64,000 nt of DNA from Ascochyta rabiei. Lineage: Eukaryota; Ascomycota; Dothideomycetes; Pleosporales; Didymellaceae. Position 1 is the first letter of the stretch, and each line of letters begins with the position of its first letter. The notes under the pieces were generated by a model. It saw nothing but the letters and a program-made list of their open reading frames with translations, was not told the origin of the DNA and ran no database searches. A program made the translations under genes and the position numbers. Location: contig NC_082407.1 of NCBI RefSeq assembly GCF_004011695.2, forward strand, positions 1,178,001-1,242,000. The letters are read 5' to 3'. Shown here piece after piece: positions 44,942 to 57,352 of the stretch.

Positions 44942-45086
44942 TGTTCCAGTATAAGTATCGAAGCATCCTGTTAGCAGGCACATCAGGAAGGATACTTATC
45001 AACATCATTGTTAAGGGACAGAGAGACAAGAAGTACAGTGATTGAGTTCTATAAGTAAGTGTTCTCTAGGTGTTGTTGTAGGTGTC
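44942..45086. mobile_element. Left piece of the unidentified element split by the chromovirus
   Basis: Starts TGTTCCAGTATAAG directly against the gypsy-B fragment. It ends at the GTGTC target duplication (45082-45086), which recurs at 51807-51811. It should therefore be continuous with the sequence from 51812 on. Confidence 0.6.
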
Positions 45087-45603
45087 TGTTACGAACATGA
45101 ATCCTGAGAAGAGAATTACTAGGTTTTGTTAATGGATATTATAAGGCGGTACAACAGCTAGCAAGGAGGCTATTACCCTGTCGGTAATAACAAGGCAACT
45201 TACGTGTAAGCTGCTAAGGCTAGAATAGGTAAAGCGTTCTATAAGACAAAGGCTAAGCAAGCTATAGGATTTATAGGACAAATAACTAGCGTCCTATAGG
45301 AATCCTACAGGATCCTATAAGACTTATAAGACTATAGGACTTTGTCCTATAAGACTGTAGGACATCTTAAGTATATAGTAAGTAGGAACATAACCCTTGT
45401 AGTTTGTATTTAACCTTATTAATTAAGTTTATCTTTAGACTCTTAACCTGCTCTTAAACTAGACAGTCTACTCTGTACTATTTATTGCACCCTATCTTTA
45501 TAAGCTTTGCTTAGTTAATAACCCTAACTAATCTACTAGTGCTTATCCCTAAGAACTAATAGAATTAGTGCTTATAGTCTTTAACTAAAGTACAACTTTA
45601 ACA
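45087..45603 (+). repeat. 5' LTR of the chromovirus
   Basis: 517 bp, begins TGTTACGAACATG and ends CTTTAACA. It contains the block of TATAGGAC/AGACT-type short repeats at 45270-45370. It differs from the 3' LTR mainly by C/T and G/A transitions. Confidence 0.92.
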
Positions 45604-48600
45604 TTTTAAACACCCCTAAGATAAGTACTGTTAGATCCTGTGCTACCCCTAGCAACTCTACGTCTAGTAATGTTAACATAGATGCAACTGTTACTACTAG
45701 CACTATAAATGTTAATAAGCCTAATCTCTATTACAGAGACTATAGTAAGCTTAATAACTAGCTTATATAATAGGACCTCTTCTTTACCTTCTAAAGTAAG
45801 AAGGTTCCTAAGGTTAGATAAGTAGTCCTTGCAGCTAGCTACATGCGTAGCAAGGTGTTTACCTAGATTAAGCCCTTTGTACAGCAGTACTAAGCTAGTA
45901 AGGCACTGGATAACATAGATATATAGTTAAGGGACTATAACCTATTTAAAGAGAAGATTAAACTAATCTTTAGAGTCTCTAACAAATTACATATTACCTG
46001 CTGCAACATTTAGAAGATTAAGCAGGACAAGTTAGCTACTAACTACGCTGCAGAGTTTTAGCAGCTTACTGCTAACACTAACTAGGATAACACTACGCTA
46101 ATTACTATGTTCTAATAGGGATTAAAGCCTAAGGTTAAGAAAGAACTTATGCGCACTAGCGCAAGCATAGAAACCCTTAACAAGCCTATTAATACTACTA
46201 TTAACATTAACGTACAACTTTATAAACTTTAGTAAGAACTTTAAGACAACCCTAGAGTACGCACTACTGTTATTGCTACTAACTGTCTGCTACTAAGAAA
46301 TTAGTAGCGCAACAACCTAAATAGAGGACAATAAGGAGGCTGTAATTAGCTAAACACTAGTTACTGTATTTACAGCAACACTTAGAGTAGATACTACAGA
46401 CCTAAAGCAATAGACCTCTTAAACCTTAACAAGGGACTGCCTAAGCAATAGAATAAAAAGCCTAGAGGGGGTAAGCAATTAGGAGGTAGCAAGGACTGCT
46501 ACAATTGTGGCAAACTAGGCTTCTTTACTAGGGACTGCTAGATAAATAAGGTTTACTGCTAGTTAAATGTACTTACCTGTGATTATAATAACATAGATGC
46601 TAGTAAATAGGAAATTCTTACTAACAATATAGGAAAACTGCTAGAAGACCTAGAGTCTAGTCTAGACGACAACAATAATTGTATTGTACCTCTAATTTGT
46701 GTAGCAACACCTTACTAGGACGCCTAGACAGGCAAAGAAACAGAGTACTACTCTAATAATAACTAACAATTCCACGCAGTAGAATATAAAAGGACTAAGA
46801 GTAGAGTCTAAGTAGGCAAGAAGTAAAACAGGCCCTTCTACAAACAAGGAACGCGTTACTTCACCCTTAGTAGTAGAAAATTAATAGTTATAGAACTAAA
46901 ACCTAAAAGCGTATAGAAGAATAATATACTTAATAACATTATAGCCTATAAAGAGACAGACAACAACTAGCAAAAGATAGATAACCTGCTAGACACCTTA
47001 GGATAAGAGTTTAGCTAGATTAGCGCCCTACTAACGCGTAAACAAGAACGTATAAACAGACAGCGTTAGAAGAGCAAGGACAAAGAAGCCTATTACTAAA
47101 TGTGTTAAGAACTTGTTAGCCCTATAGTAGGACCCCTAACTAGAGAGTTTACACTAGAACTCTAAGAACTTGTTTAGTAGTTTAGAAAAAAAATTAACAA
47201 CTGCAAAAAGTTTACTAATAACCTAGAAGAAGCTAAAGACTAGCTCTAGTGTAAGTAAGAAATATAGCTTAGCCTAGAACGTATGTAGAAGTAGAAAGAA
47301 GAGCTACTACTAATTAGCCTATAACTACAGTACATACTAAACTACTATAACCTAAAATATAGAAACCTTACGTAGACAGTATACTCTAAGGACAGATACA
47401 TAACCTACTATAATAAGAAGCTTAGTGCAGGATAGTTCCCTGTATAACAATGCCTCTATTACAACTAATAGTACTAGTATTACAATAACCTGTGTAAACT
47501 TTATCTTATTAATAAACGCTAGAAAGCACACTTTCCTAGACAGATAACCTACAGGCTACAATACAAATATAGCTAGTAGTAAATAGAAGTTACTACAACA
47601 CATGCTAGTAGAACTACCTTAACACAGATTGTAAGAAGCATTATAGTACAAAGGAATTTAAAGCGTTTAGTAAAGAGGGGACTTTTTTAGGCTAGCGCCT
47701 ACAAGCCCTAGGGATTAATCTATTAATAGCATTAGGAATAATTACCTTATTAAGCTACCTATTAGACTAAATAGGGTAGCCTTAACAGCACTCTTAGACT
47801 TAGGAGCATAAGCAAGCTATATATCTAGAATAGTAATATAGTAAGCTAGACTTAGATTATATTATAAGGAAAACACTTACTTACTCTAAGTAGCTAATAG
47901 AGAGTTAATACTAGATAAACTGCTAATTATGTTTAAAGTAATAGCAGTACCCCTACAGATACAGGGGCACTATAAGGAAATAAACCTAGATGTCTTTACA
48001 AAGGCCACGCTTAACATTAGACTAGGAATTTCCTAGTTATAGAGGTTTAACCTAAGGATAGATTAGGTATAAGAAAGACTTTTATTAGAAGGATATAAAT
48101 ATAGAACTAATGTATCTACGCCTACGCAGCGTACGCAGCAGCTAGTAGATAAGAAGGAGATTATTAATGTCTCTTTAACACATAAGACGTGCTAAGATAG
48201 AGCAGTTAACTCTGTAGATACTAAACGCCCTACAGATTATAAAGCAAGAGTTAAGAAGAACAAGAGTGCAACTTCTACTATCCCTAACGTTTACTAACAG
48301 TACGCAGAGATATTTAGAGAAGAGCTTATAGCAAAACCCCTACCTAAGCATAAACCCTAAAATTATAAGATTTAGCTCTAAGAAGGAAAGACACTAACTT
48401 TTAGGCTAGTATACTATTTATTAGAAAAGGAACTTAAAGTACTTTATAAGTATATTAAGAAGAACCTTAAGAATAGATTTATTAGAAGATGAGAATTACC
48501 TATAGGGTACCTAATTATATTTATTTCTGAGAAGGATAGTAAGCTACAACCTTGCATTAACTTTAAGAAGCTTTATAAAATCGCTATTAAGAACTACTAC

Positions 48601-48720
48601 CTGCTCCTTAATATTACAGAGTTGCAGGACTAGCTAGTAGGAGCTTAGTACTTTACTGCGCTAGACCTATAAGGCACATACAACCTTATACACATAAAGA
48701 AAAAAGAAGAATAGAATATA

Positions 48721-49154
48721 ACGTACTCCACGGGCGAGTCGGACACACAGGCGAGTCGGACACTCAAATTCACACCAAAAATCACAATTCTTACACCTTA
48801 ATATCTCTACAACCACAGAATAAAATTGTCTAGAAATTTAAAATCTATGCTGCATCTATATAAAAATAAAGAGTCTAGAAGCACTAAGCTCTATTATAGA
48901 TACACATAGAGGTATTTAAAAGTACGCTAAAATAATCCCTGTATTTTATATCTTACTTACTAACTTCTACATTAATAGGAGGAAAGCTAAGCGCTTCTAT
49001 AGTCTTTATCTTTATATACATGCAGCGTAGTATATTAATTTTTAAATAAATTTATTGTGTAGTTGTGGAGATATTAAGGTTTAAGAATTGTGATTTTTGG
49101 TGTGAATTTGAGTGTCCGACTCGCCTGTGTGTCCGACTCGCCCGTGGAGTACGT
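48721..49154. mobile_element. Pogo-type MITE nested in the chromovirus RT, young copy
   Basis: The first 77 bases and the complement of the last 77 differ at about one position (ACGTACTCCACGGGCGAGTC at both ends), with weaker similarity continuing inwards to about 130 bp. TA flanks both sides (48719-48720, 49155-49156). It splits the RT frame of the chromovirus. Its ends match the pogo element at 41316 in family. Confidence 0.93.
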
Positions 49155-51289
49155 TAGTATTTAGAACGCAATATAGAATCTATAAGTACCTTATTATGCT
49201 GTTTAGTCTAACAAACACACTAGCTACGTGTTAGAAGTTAATTAATAACGTCCTTAGAACACACCTTAACAGGATAGTAGTAGCGTACCTAGATAACATC
49301 CTAGTGTACTTAAAGACACTAGAAGAGCACACAAAACACGCTACTAAAGTACTAGAATGCCTAAGGCAGGCAGACCTACAGCTTAAACCTAAGAAGTACA
49401 AATAGTATAAGAAGGAAGTTAAATTCCTAGGGTACATTATAGGACAACATAAAGTTAAGATTAGTCTAATAAAGGTAGAAGTAGTTAAGACTTTGTAGAC
49501 GCTAAAACCAGTTAAACAGATCTAGGAATTCTTAGGATTTGTTGACTTTAACTAACGCTTTATTAAGGACTATTCTAAGATTGCAATCCTGCTAACAAAG
49601 CTCACGCAGGAGGATACACTATTTAAGTAGGGATAAGAACAGAATAATATGTTTAAGGCACTTAGGCAAGCCTGTATTACACCTCCTATATTAATTATGT
49701 TTTACAGCAGCAAACTAATATATATAGAGACTAACGCCTTAGACCTTATATTAGGCGCATGTATTATATAAGAAAAGGATTTACTTAGTATACTAAGATA
49801 ATACTGTTTTAACATAGTTATACTGCAGAGCAGCTTATATAGGTGTTCCTAGATTAATATATAAGGTATTATAGTATACTAGAATTATTTATTAGTAATT
49901 AAGATAAGCTCTTTACGTTAAACTACTAGACTACGCTCTTAGAAGCTATTAGTACTAAGAAGAAGCTCTTAACTGCCTATAATCTGCAGACAGATAGACA
50001 GACTAAAAGAACAAATTAGACTATAGAAACATACCTACAGATATACAGTAACTAGTAGTAAGATAACTAGGTTTTACTGTTACCTATAGCACAGATTACA
50101 TATAACAACAAATTGTTAAAAGTAATAGAAGAATTACTGTTCTTCCTAAATTACAGGATACACCTAAATCTCTTTACTAGAAGTCTAGACACGCTAATTT
50201 AGACTAAATTAGCAATATCCTTCGTAGTAAGACTAAAGGAAGTGTATAAAAAGGCACTAAAAAATATTAGTAAGGCTTAAGAATAAGCAATCTTATATGT
50301 TAACTAGAAAAGAAAAACAGCACCTTAGCTAAGAGAGGGGGATAAAGTCTATCTCCTTACAAAAAACCTTTGCACACAACGACTAATAAAAAACTAGACT
50401 ACATTAAAGTTAGACCCTTTTTTATTTCTAAGCAGATAAGCCTAGTTAACTATAGACTTAATTTGCTAAAGGATGCAAAAGTCTACCTAGTGTTCTACAT
50501 ATTGCTGTTAGAATCAGCTAACCCTAAAACGCCTATCTAGGAAAACTTCTATTATTAAGCTAATAGTAAAGATGAATAAAAAGTTAAAAAAATAATTGCA
50601 GAGAAACGTACCCTACAAGGCATTCAATATCTAGTTAAATAATTAGAGTACCCTAAATTAGAAAATACATAGGAGCTACCTACAAACCTTATAAATTACT
50701 AGCAGCTACTAAAGAAGTTTTAGGATTGTTAAAACCCTAGATAATAGACTAGTTAATTACTTTAGCCTAAGCAGGCGCGTCTAGGTTAACAGACGCAATT
50801 ATTAAGTTTAGCGCCTCCTACTAATCTAACTACTCTAAGACTTTAGTATCTGCTACACCTACATTATAAATCTGTTACTTCTTCTATTTTAATAAAACCT
50901 TCTGCTTATACAGTTAGCAACCCTTTACGTGTAACGCTTGCATTACTGCTAGTACAGCTTCTATAATACTTTCTTACGCTTCTAGCGCTAAATTAGTTTC
51001 TTCCTCTTGTCTCCTTAGTTTTTCTATCTCTGCGTTAATGCAAGAGAAGTTTAGAGCTAGAACATCTACTAGTATACACGGCGCAGACCCTGCACAGACA
51101 TAGTATCTACACTGCTTACTTAACAATAACAGCTAATAAGGTAACTTTTCTTTAGTCCAGCTCTTACAGGCAACTATAACAGTCTAACATTTATTATTTA
51201 TATAATAACTATACTTGTAATAATAGACAGTACTGTAAGATAATATCTAGTTAGCTTATAAGGACATAAGCTAGAAAGGAGAAGGATAG

Positions 51290-51806
51290 TGTTACAAACA
51301 TAAATCCTAAGAAGGGAATTACTAGGTTTTATAAATAGATATTACAAGGCAGTATAATAGCTAGTAAGGAGGCTATTACCCTATAGGTAATAACGAGGCA
51401 ACTTACGTATAAGCTGCTAAGGCTAGAATAGGTAAAGCGTTCTATAAGACAAAGGCTAAGTAAGCTATAGGATTTATAGGATAAACAAGTAGTGTCTTAT
51501 AGGAATCCTATAGGATCCTATAAGACTTATAAGACTGTAGGACTTTGTTCTATAAGACTGTAGAACATCTTAAGTATATAGTAAGTAGAAATATAACCCT
51601 TATAATTTGTGTTTAACCTTATTAATTAAGTTTGTCTTTGGACTCTTAACCTGCTCTTAAACTAGACAGTCTACTCTGTACTATTTATTACGCCCTATCT
51701 TCACAAGCTTTGCTTAGTTAATAACCCCAACCAATCCATTAGTGCTCATCCCTAAGAACCAATAGAATTAGTGCTTACGGTCTTTAACTAAAGTACAACT
51801 TCAACA
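51290..51806 (+). repeat. 3' LTR of the chromovirus
   Basis: 517 bp, begins TGTTACAAACATA and ends CTTCAACA. It aligns end to end with the 5' LTR. Confidence 0.92.
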
Positions 51807-51811
51807 GTGTC

Positions 51812-54800
51812 TTGCCTTTAACAGTTACTGTTAAGGCTTCTTATACCTTTTTGCTAGCCAGATTACGTACACTAGCTAAGCATTCTAGATCTTACTAAGG
51901 CAGTTACTATATGCACTAGCACAAACCTCCCCCTCCTAAGAGCTTAGCCCTATTAAGCAAATAAACTAAGTTAAAACTAAACTCTATTCTAATTACTAAT
52001 CTCCTTTAGTATACTAGTTGCTCTCTTCCCTTACTATCTCCCTTTTTCTACAATCTTGCTAAAGCCCTAGTTTCCTAAGTAGATTGTTAACTTTAGTCTC
52101 CTAATAGCTTAGGGGTAGGTAAGTCTGATACCTGTCTTAATAAACCCTAATCTAAGGCGCTGCCTAATATGTATGTTATCTAGGAAGTAGCCTCTGTTGC
52201 TTTAACAGTTAGACTATTATATAACTTATCTAGAGCACCTTCCTGTGTGTACTGTCTGTCCTATAACTCCTATTATTTCCTATGTTCTAGTACTACTCTA
52301 TTATTAGTAAAGAAGGATTGATTAGGGATACCTAACTCTTTATTAGCCCTAAAGCAATATTTCTTAGACATCTTTACCTACTGCTAATGCCTCTTTACTA
52401 TAGCAACATTATTAGCCCTATTCTTCTAAAGAAACTGTATAAGCTCCTTATTATTAAGACTAAAAATACAGAATATCTCTTGCTGGACTAGGTAGGAGTT
52501 ATACTAAGCCTAGCAATAGATAGCTTTGGAAATCTAGAAACAGAAAATTAGTGCTATGTCTACTAGGAAAGCATAGGGAGCACTACTATACTTGTTTAAA
52601 TAACCCAACAGTAATAAAGGTCCTAGCGTAAGCTTCTAATAAGAACTAGTAATATCTTTGTATAATCCTATCTCTAGGATCTCTATAGTTTCTCTATCTT
52701 CTATAACTAACACCCACTAAGAAATATAGTTTATTATTACATTATAGCTAGTCTATTAGAACTATATAGCAGTGCTAGGGAGAAGATCCTAACGTCCCTA
52801 TACTTGCAAGGATACTTCTTCTACTTAGCACCTACTACATCTTATGCTAACTTAGGGTTATTAACTATATTTACCTACCCATTAATGTAACTATAGCATT
52901 GCTTAATTCTATTATCTTTCCTCTAAGCTAATTATTTTAGAACTAAATTGTAGAAGCCTTCTAGAGCAATAGTGTAGTTGTCTTTATCCTTATTACTAAA
53001 GGATACTAAGCCTTGTATTATGTCTATTCCTCTACCTAACTTTATAGTGTTGTAGAGGTTGCATTCTACATGCTTAAAGAAGGTCTAATTTTTAGGCTTA
53101 GTATATTTAGTGTAGTATAGGTAGAAGATTAAGTTAGTTTGTTAATAAAGTACTATATAGTAAAGCTAGTACTATAGATTACCCCTTATTAGTTGTTAGA
53201 TTACAGAGTAGTTTATAATTCTATACTACTCTAGGCTACTTTTACTATACTAATATAAATATAATAGTTATATATGTTAAAGTATTTTTCTACTGTTTTC
53301 TAGAGTTCTAGATTGTTTTAAAACATAGAGGCAAACGCAGGGACAATAATAGTGCCCTTCTAGTTTAGACTGTCTGCCTTAGCTTAAAAATATTAAGATA
53401 GGTGCCTAGAGATAAAGTTGCTCTAGTTAAGGTTAAGTACTGTAGGAGCTAGGCAGAATTAATAGGACTGTAGACTATCTATTGTGTTTAATGCGCAGAG
53501 CTGCTCTTAGAACAGGATCCTAGATTTTAGGTTGTTCCTCTACTTCCCTTAGCTAGTTTTATTCTTATGTATTAACATAAGTAAGTTATATATTATAGTA
53601 GTGTTAAGAGTGCAGACTAGTAAGCTAAGTCTACTAGCAGTGTACTAGAAATAAGGAAAATAAACTTATAACAGGTTAACTGTGTAGTAGGTAATTGTTC
53701 TTCTACCAGCACCTCCCTTCTTTTAAGTTTCCCCTCCCTTACAGCACTCTTAAACCTATACATCTAGGAGCTCTACACGTTCTAGATCCTTAAAGAGCTT
53801 CTAACTAATCTTTATACAGAGAAGAATAAAGGCAGATTAGCTATTAGTGTATTTGCACTTGGCGCTATCCTAGATATTATTTTTTATGTCTTTACTAATC
53901 TTAGCGTCTTCCTGTATAGACTAAACGTCTAATATAAACTAATAGTTAACTTTAGGGCTTATAACATTTTAAACTAATCTAAATTTTAATACCCTAATTA
54001 AAAATCGTTCCCTAGTTTAATAGTCCTCTGGTACTAAAGTAATAGAGCTAAATTGCGTTCCTTTAGACTGTTAGTGCTTTCAGATCGCATCTATTATACA
54101 ACGTTGCTTTCCTGTTTTATTAACACCCAACTTAAAGGCTATTCAGTTTAGGTTGTTAGGTGCTACAGACAACAGGTTACTTTAGTGTTCCTATTTAATG
54201 CTTTTAATAACATCCTTAGGGAATTTGTTGCCTATTAGAAACAACTTAGTATTAGCCTATAGCCTCATTAGAGCAAGGGATAACCCTTCTAGAGGAACAC
54301 TTAATTAGCCTGCAGTCCTTATGCTTGTTGCTGGCTTAGTAAGCAACTATAGTCTAGATAGTGATGCTAAAGGGGCTAGTGTCTAAACTCTGTTAAAAAT
54401 GTACTCTAGCGCTGCTTGTATTAGCGTAAGGAAGTTTCTAGAGCTAAATAGTATAGCATTTAATGTTGTCTACTCCTAAGTAATTCTCTTCCTTAGCAAG
54501 TAAGGTGTCCTAACACCTTTTAGGTTAAAGATTAGTGCTAGTAGTTAGGTCTTCTATAGTGCAAGTGCTTACATCTACTATTAGTATGTTTTTAAAGTTA
54601 GGTACCTAAATAGGCACATATCCTACTTTGCTGCTTTTAGCTTTAGCACGCCTTTACCTAGTGCCTTTGCCTCTACTATAGGTAGGTGGTTCTTGTTATT
54701 TAGTTATATAATAAAGTTTATTATGTCCTAGTAGAGCATGTTAAGGGCTTATTAGACTGTAATTTAGTTGCTTAAGTTATAGAACTTATCCTTCTTCTTC

Positions 54801-54960
54801 TATAGCATAGATAGGCGTTAGTAATTTACTAAGTTAACAAATTTAGCAAGGTTATTAGTGTTAACTTAGTATATATAGTGTGTAATTAAGCTAAGTGTTG
54901 CTGTTAGATGGTATAATGGATGTGTAATGAGGTAACTTAATAATATTAATGATTGTTGTG
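51812..54960 (-). mobile_element. Unidentified degenerate element, protein-like on the minus strand
   Basis: If stops are read through as Gln, long protein-like stretches appear on the minus strand. Examples are AKFVNLVNYQRLSML, NFIIQLNNKNHLPIVEAKAL, PLEGLSLALMRL, NLLSVAPNNLNQIAFKLGVN, FILLCIKISQKLFKDLERVE, and at the end KEALTVTVKGKTL-like text near 51820. I could not assign it to a transposon family by eye. It is continuous with 44942-45086, into which the chromovirus inserted. No inverted ends were found. Confidence 0.5.
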
Positions 54961-57352
54961 TGTTCTGGTTCCCCTGTATTCAGTGAGATTTAGGTTCTTT
55001 GCTAGTGTGCCAAGCCTATTGGTCCCTGCTCAACTGTACAGATCTAACCTTGCTAGAGCTTGTTCTATCTTACACACCCCTTTAGCTTAGAGACTTATTA
55101 AGTTAGTATTTATGTAAGTGTAGGGTCTTTAAGTTGCTCTTAGATTTCCTAAAGAAGCACAGTATTTGTTACCTATACTGGCTCTGTAATAGCTAGGCTA
55201 AGTTATTAAAGGAAACCCTCCTATTTTTTTGCTAGTAAGACCTTTGTTATGATATCTGCGATTATATTTACTAACTGCACAAATTCTATCTTAATTATAC
55301 CCTTATATACTTATTATATAATCTAATAGTTATAGATATCTACAAATTAAAGTGTAGTTTAGAGATAGGAACCTTCTCTATTACTAAGCGTATAGTTTAC
55401 TTATTATTATACTTAATAGCAATAGTACATATATGTATTTTTATTTAGAGTTTACAGAGCAGTCTTAATATAAAAAGTGCTTCTTTAGCTACTTATAAGA
55501 GAGCTAGTATCTCTGCTTTAGTAGTTAATGTAGTAACTGTGTCTTGCTTGTTAGCTCTCTATGTAATAATTCTACTAAATTGTCTTATAGCGTATCCTTA
55601 TAAGCTTTTATAATCTAGGGTGTTATCTGCAAATAAAGCGTTGCTTGTAATTTGCAGTCTTTTAGCTCCTTCTAGTTATAGGGCTTGTTGTTTAGTATCT
55701 TAGAGGTATAGTAGTACTTAATCCACAGCATTATAGTCCTTAGGTCCTAGATTTACTAGGGAGTAAGCTAGTTGTAAGGTAGTAAACGTAATATCTGGCC
55801 TTATAGTAACTGTAGCAAAAAGTAACAACCTAATCTTGCGTTAATAATTATTAATTTCTGCTAGCGCTGCTAGACCCTTTCTTAGGTAAAGTTCTATTGC
55901 TGCTAAAGGAGTATTGTGTTAAATATCTTGCCTATTAGCTAAGCAGCTAATCTTGTCTAAGTATGCAGCTTGTAATGATTAGATGTTTTAATCTATTCTT
56001 TCTTAGATAATTTCTATGCTAAGGAACTACTATAGGCTGTCTCTTCTAGTAAATTTGTAACTATTTTATAAGTATTTAATTACATCTTACACTTTGCGCT
56101 CCTTATCTCTATAGTACGCAAGTATAATATAGTTAACATAGAAGAAAATAATAACTCTATCTCTAATTAGGCAGCACAGCTTATAGGGTACAATCTAGAA
56201 CTCTAGTGCCTTAAGCATTGTAGTAAATTCTTTCCGCTAGAGGAGTAGGGAGATACAGAGACTGTATAACGCCTTGTTTCTTTATAGAATTGTTCTAGGC
56301 TGTTAGTAACCTTAAGGTATTTTTATATAAACCTTTTAATCTATTATTATAAAGACAAACGCGTTAATAATATTATATAATTTTAGCTCTATATTGTAGT
56401 AAGCTACAAATGTTATTATTATCTAAACAATTAGCTAGTAAGCGTGGCTGCGTAAGTGTCTTATAAGATTACAATTTATAGTTTGTTACCTCTAACTACT
56501 AGTTGCGCCTTACACTTTAGTAAGTAATAGTGTTTATTAAGCTTATAGTTATATACCTACATACATTTAAGAATCTATTATTCTATTAGTTTAATCTTTT
56601 TTAATAGTATTTCTGACTATAATCTTATATCCTAATAACTTACGTGGTGTACTTGCTTAGCCTCTTAGAATAATTTGCCTATTAGGTAATCCTTAAGCTT
56701 AGCTTAGCATGTAAGCAAAGGTAGAAGTTAACTGTAATAGGGCTTTAAGCCTATAGCAAGTATTCTTATTATCTTAGCCTTGTCTATAACTTCTCCTCTA
56801 TATTATCTAATAAAACTAGCATAGGTTCCTGCTATAAAGGCTGCTGCCTAGGGGATAGTTGTTAAGGACACTTATTATGTTAGATCTAGTTATTCTCTAG
56901 TTTAAAACTGTGTAAGTAGTGCTACAGAAGGTAGTGTAGATAGAGGTGTTAGGTAATTTTCTCTAATCTTCCTTCCTTAGTAGTAGCCTAGTTAGTCTAC
57001 TTTGTTTTGTTCTTCTAAACGTTCTTTAGCAACATTATCTTTATAGAAGGATTCTGTTTCTAGTTGCTAGTATAGAGTTAGTAGCTTAATAGTTCTAACA
57101 TGTGTTCCTATCTCCTCTAGCGTCCCATACATTAGGCTAGCTTTTAGATCTTTAATATCTCTATTAAAAATTAAGAGTTTAAAAAATACAACGTCCTAGG
57201 TACTAATTACTTTAGCAGGTAATAATATCTATATTTAATATATGTTTAATTATTTGTATCCTACTAGATAACTAATTTATACCTTTAGATCTAGGCGTTA
57301 AAGGCGTATTCTGCCTCTATGTGTATTATTTTTTTTTGTAAATGCATTACAG
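54961..57352 (-). mobile_element. Ty1/Copia relic (reverse transcriptase and RNase H)
   Basis: The minus strand reads, through stops, as Copia RT with YVNYI (from YVDDI) at 56140-56129. The RNase H block follows: RPDITFTTLQLARSLVN, TSNALFADNTLDYKSL, ANKQDTVTTLTTKAEILALS. Integrase, protease and gag are not present. The element is cut at 57352 by the start of a gypsy-B copy. No LTR was recognised. Confidence 0.8.

Larger units (their letters stand above)
45087..51806 (+). mobile_element. Complete LTR chromovirus (Ty3/gypsy), RIP-degraded
   Basis: Two 517 bp LTRs (TGTTAC...TAACA) bracket 6,720 bp including a nested 434 bp MITE. A perfect GTGTC target duplication lies outside. Read through stops, the plus strand gives a gag with a CCHC-like knuckle (CYNCGKLGFFTRDC, about 46497-46540; the His reads Phe) and a protease (ALLDLGA, about 47797). 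RT is interrupted by the MITE, with YLDN at 49286-49297. RNase H start is FYSSKLIYIETNALDLILGACI. The integrase is truncated, with TDRQTKRTNQTIETYL. A chromodomain follows (KKIIAEKRTLQGIQYLVK, about 50580-50640). Most of RNase H and the N-terminal half of integrase are missing, an internal deletion between about 49770 and 49960. Confidence 0.92.

Noticed and set aside
51812..54960. A Starship captain (DUF3435 tyrosine recombinase)
   Set aside because: A KYRDVRIFSLALLY-like stretch near 52800 was suggestive, but no Arg/Tyr catalytic set or cargo boundary could be seen.
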